From the NCBI GenBank assembly GCA_009778425.1, contig WRJU01000238.1, forward strand, positions 1-16,512: 16,512 bases of DNA, given 5' to 3'. Positions 14,797-16,512 of the stretch are shown here, piece after piece. The position numbers and the translations under genes were made by a program. The notes under the pieces are model-generated. The model did no database searches, was not told the DNA's origin, and saw only the letters and a list, made by a program, of their open reading frames with translations. How positions within the stretch are numbered: position 1 is the stretch's first letter; the number at the start of each line of letters is the position of its first letter. The stretch comes from Pseudomonadota bacterium. GTDB taxonomy: Bacteria; Pseudomonadota; Gammaproteobacteria; Burkholderiales; Rhodocyclaceae.

Positions 14797-15251
14797 ATGG
14801 TCAATATTGCTGCATTGATGAAGGCATTGCCCGTTTCGGATCTGGAGCCGAACGTGGTGGCACTCATTTGCGGTTTGATTGAAGTCCCCAAGGATCTCTG
14901 GTGGAGAGAAACATTCTCCCTACTGGAGCCACCCGCCGGGCAGCGCGCTCCCTACATCGAACCCGTGGAAGCGCTGGAGAAGCTACTGCGCAGCCAGGGT
15001 ACCTCGCTGGAAGGTGCACAGGCGCTGGCGCGTAAAGCTGTGGCTCGAATGAAGGACGATGTGGCGGAAAACCACTGGGTCAACTTCTTCGACAGCAACG
15101 AACCGGAATCGGCCGAATGCCTGCCAGTGGCTGACTTCGTGGCGTGGTTGCGCGATGAACACCGACGGGTGGATGAGTTGGCGGCGCAACTCGACGGGGG
15201 AGGGTTAAAGGAGCTGGCAAGCGCCGAAGTGCTGATACCACCAGACACTAC
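14797..15251 (+). pseudogene. Unknown gene cut by the IS481-type element
   Basis: About 151 native codons survive, from MVNIAALMKALPVSDLEPN to a point near IPPDT. The open frame continues to 15387, but those residues are read from the IS left end. It has a good ribosome-binding site (AAGGAT). The protein is acidic and helical, with Trp-rich LWWRETF at about 33-39, an EALEKLLRSQGTSLEGAQALARKAVARM segment around 58-85, and no signal peptide. I do not recognise the family. Continuing past the element in frame from 16261 gives 43 codons that do not look strongly coding, so the original C-terminus is uncertain. It is divergent from the defence operon and may or may not be related to it. Confidence 0.65.
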
Positions 15252-16255
15252 CTGTTTAGTCCCGGCATTTGGTGGCACAATCTCTTCGATTGAATGCAAG
15301 GATGCGTTATGGGACAAGTTCTACACGGCAGCGCCACCACGACAGAGGCGGTGCGTCGAGCGATACAGCATAGTCAAGAGAGCATAAGGGCCTTGTCGGG
15401 CCGCTACGGCATCAACCCCAAAACGGTCGCCAAATGGAAAAGGCGCCAGTCGGTTAGCGATTTGCCCACAGGCCCGAGGCAGCCGCACTCAAGTGTGCTG
15501 TCCGTGGAAGAAGAGGCCATCATCGTGGCATTCCGTCGGCACAGTCTGCTCCCCTTGGATGATTGCCTGTACGCGCTCCAGCCGACGATCCCGCACCTGA
15601 GCCGCTCTTCCCTGCACCGTTGCTTGCAACGCCACGGCATCTCCCGCTTGCCTGAGATGGAAGGCGACAGGCCCGCCAAGAAGAAATTCAAGCGTTACCC
15701 GATTGGGTTCTTCCATATGGACATTGCTGAAGTCCAGACAGCGCAAGGCCGGCTCTATCTGTTCGTGGCCATTGACCGCACCAGCAAGTTTGCCTACGTC
15801 GAGCTGCATCCGAGTGCCGGCAAGATGGAGGCTGCCCAGTTCCTGCATCGGCTTGCCCAGGCATTACCGTATGCCATCCACACGGTATTGACTGACAACG
15901 GCATCCAATTTACCAACAGAAAACGGGACAAATACGCCTTTGAACACATCTTTGGTCGGACTTGCCGCGAACTGTCCATTGAGCACAGGCTGACTCAAGT
16001 CAAGCATCCCTGGACGAATGGCCAGCTTGAGCGGATGAACCGCACCATTAAGGAGGCCACGGTCAAACGTTACCACTACGACAGCCATCAGCAGCTTGAA
16101 AACCACCTGCACGACTTCATCCTGGCTTACAACTATGCCCGCCGCCTAAAGACCCTTGACGGCCTGACCCCCTACGAGTACCTCTGCAAAATCTGGACAG
16201 CTGAACCAGAACGATTCATCATGAACACGATCCACCAAATGCCGGGACTAAACAG
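15252..16255 (+). mobile_element. IS481-family insertion sequence, complete
   Basis: Perfect 24-bp terminal inverted repeats at 15252-15275 and 16232-16255 (left end CTGTTTAGTCCCGGCATTTG..., right end its exact complement) bound a single transposase gene, giving a 1004-bp element. The right flank is CTAG, the known preferred target of IS481; the left flank is CTAC. If a 4-bp duplication was made, one base has changed since, or the two ends come from different insertions. Extent is certain to within one base at each end. Confidence 0.92.
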
Positions 16256-16259
16256 CTAG
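15309..16259 (+). CDS. IS481-family DDE transposase
   Basis: A 316-residue transposase that cuts and joins the ends of its own element. The N-terminal helix-turn-helix includes IRALSGRYGINPKTVAKWK (26-44). The integrase-like catalytic core has D138 (FHMDIAE), D196 (LTDNGIQF) and E241 (NGQLERMNR), with the family's KEATVKRYHYD following (248-258) and ARRLKTLDGLTPYE at 277-290. I start at 15309 (MGQVLHG), the usual family start, with AAGGA ahead; an in-frame ATG at 15294 is less likely. The last codons run through the right inverted repeat and the TAG stop (16257-16259) lies outside the element, in the CTAG target. All catalytic residues are intact, so it may be active. Confidence 0.95.
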   Translation: MGQVLHGSATTTEAVRRAIQHSQESIRALSGRYGINPKTVAKWKRRQSVSDLPTGPRQPHSSVLSVEEEAIIVAFRRHSLLPLDDCLYALQPTIPHLSRSSLHRCLQRHGISRLPEMEGDRPAKKKFKRYPIGFFHMDIAEVQTAQGRLYLFVAIDRTSKFAYVELHPSAGKMEAAQFLHRLAQALPYAIHTVLTDNGIQFTNRKRDKYAFEHIFGRTCRELSIEHRLTQVKHPWTNGQLERMNRTIKEATVKRYHYDSHQQLENHLHDFILAYNYARRLKTLDGLTPYEYLCKIWTAEPERFIMNTIHQMPGLNS

Positions 16260-16512
16260 CGCCTCTTATTACGCCATGCTTTCGCTTCTCGCGCCAACAA
16301 CTGCCCCATCAATTCGACAGAACGAAGAAGACTTCCAAGCGAAGCGAGATGCAGACACATTGTCACTGATATGTTCGATGCCGCCGCAATAAGGCAAACG
16401 GCTCGCGGAACGGAAAGCGGCTAAGAACCGCTAACAAAAAGATCATCCTCCCCCTGTTCACAGTGAGTAAATTTCGTTAACCTTGACTTTGTTTTCCTGA
16501 GAGAAAAGGAGA
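16256..16512. other. Right flank of the IS, no firm gene
   Basis: No gene can be called with confidence. On the minus strand a frame open from about 16420 to a TAG at 16258-16256 contains an ATG at 16360 and 34 codons (MCLHLASLGSLLRSVELMGQ and a basic end) that look more coding-like than any plus-strand frame; upstream of that ATG the same frame stays open for some 20 codons. A weak hairpin with arms AGCGG/CCGCT lies near 16415-16435. Confidence 0.35.
16483..16512 (+). promoter_or_regulatory. Leader and ribosome-binding site of a gene beyond the window
   Basis: AAAAGGAGA at 16504-16512 is a near-perfect Shine-Dalgarno sequence at the very end of the window, so a plus-strand start codon is expected within about ten bases. 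TTGACT at 16483-16488 could be a -35 element but would then place transcription start inside or past the ribosome-binding site, so the true promoter probably lies further upstream. Confidence 0.5.

Overview
The window looks like a stretch of accessory chromosome from a member of the Pseudomonadota, most likely a beta- or gammaproteobacterium. The grounds are the tRNA-Cys gene with an encoded CCA end, moderately high GC with GC-rich codon use, an IS481-type element of a kind common in proteobacteria, and an AlpA/DUF3987 island module. The species cannot be fixed from the sequence. All family names below come from reading motifs by eye; no database search was run.

Layout. (1) 16-89 is tRNA-Cys(GCA), followed at once by a Rho-independent terminator. 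(2) 90-537 has no convincing gene but carries a palindromic ATCTAACAT cluster and a 9-bp-phased TGCTAA array. (3) 538-3166, minus strand, is a four-gene island maintenance module: AlpA-like DNA-binding protein, unknown protein, DUF3987/YfjI-type protein, unknown protein with TGCTAA repeats in its 5' coding end. The last three genes are joined by short overlaps. Matching CTATACC-N3-GGTATAG palindromes lie at both ends of the module. (4) 3167-3734 is mostly regulatory, with three palindromes and one possible 55-codon plus-strand gene. (5) 3735-14668 is one tight minus-strand gene train of about 11 kb. It reads, from its promoter side: type III-like restriction subunit (res), DUF1016/YhcG PD-(D/E)XK protein, methyltransferase (mod, interrupted by one in-frame TAA), a TIGR04255-like protein, two small unknown proteins, and an SF1 helicase with a RelE/ParE-like toxin fold at its N-terminus. 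(6) 14797-15251 is a divergent plus-strand gene cut by (7) a complete IS481-family element (about 15252-16255), followed by (8) a short flank ending in a strong ribosome-binding site for a gene beyond the window.

How the parts may work together. Region 5 is a defence-type operon. Res has a complete helicase core and a C-terminal D-X19-E-X-K nuclease site. Mod has the beta-class DPPY-then-DPxxGSG order. The DUF1016 protein adds a second nuclease fold between them. The four downstream genes (5 nt, 22-nt overlap, 4-nt overlap and 20 nt between them) have no obvious role in classical restriction-modification and form the best candidate here for an undescribed system. The nonsense codon in mod matters: if methylation were lost while res stayed active the cell should be harmed, so either the 720-residue part is enough, the two halves act as separate chains, the stop is read through, or the restriction arm is silent.

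The island module has no integrase gene in the window, although it lies beside a tRNA. The boundaries of any mobile unit therefore cannot be drawn here.
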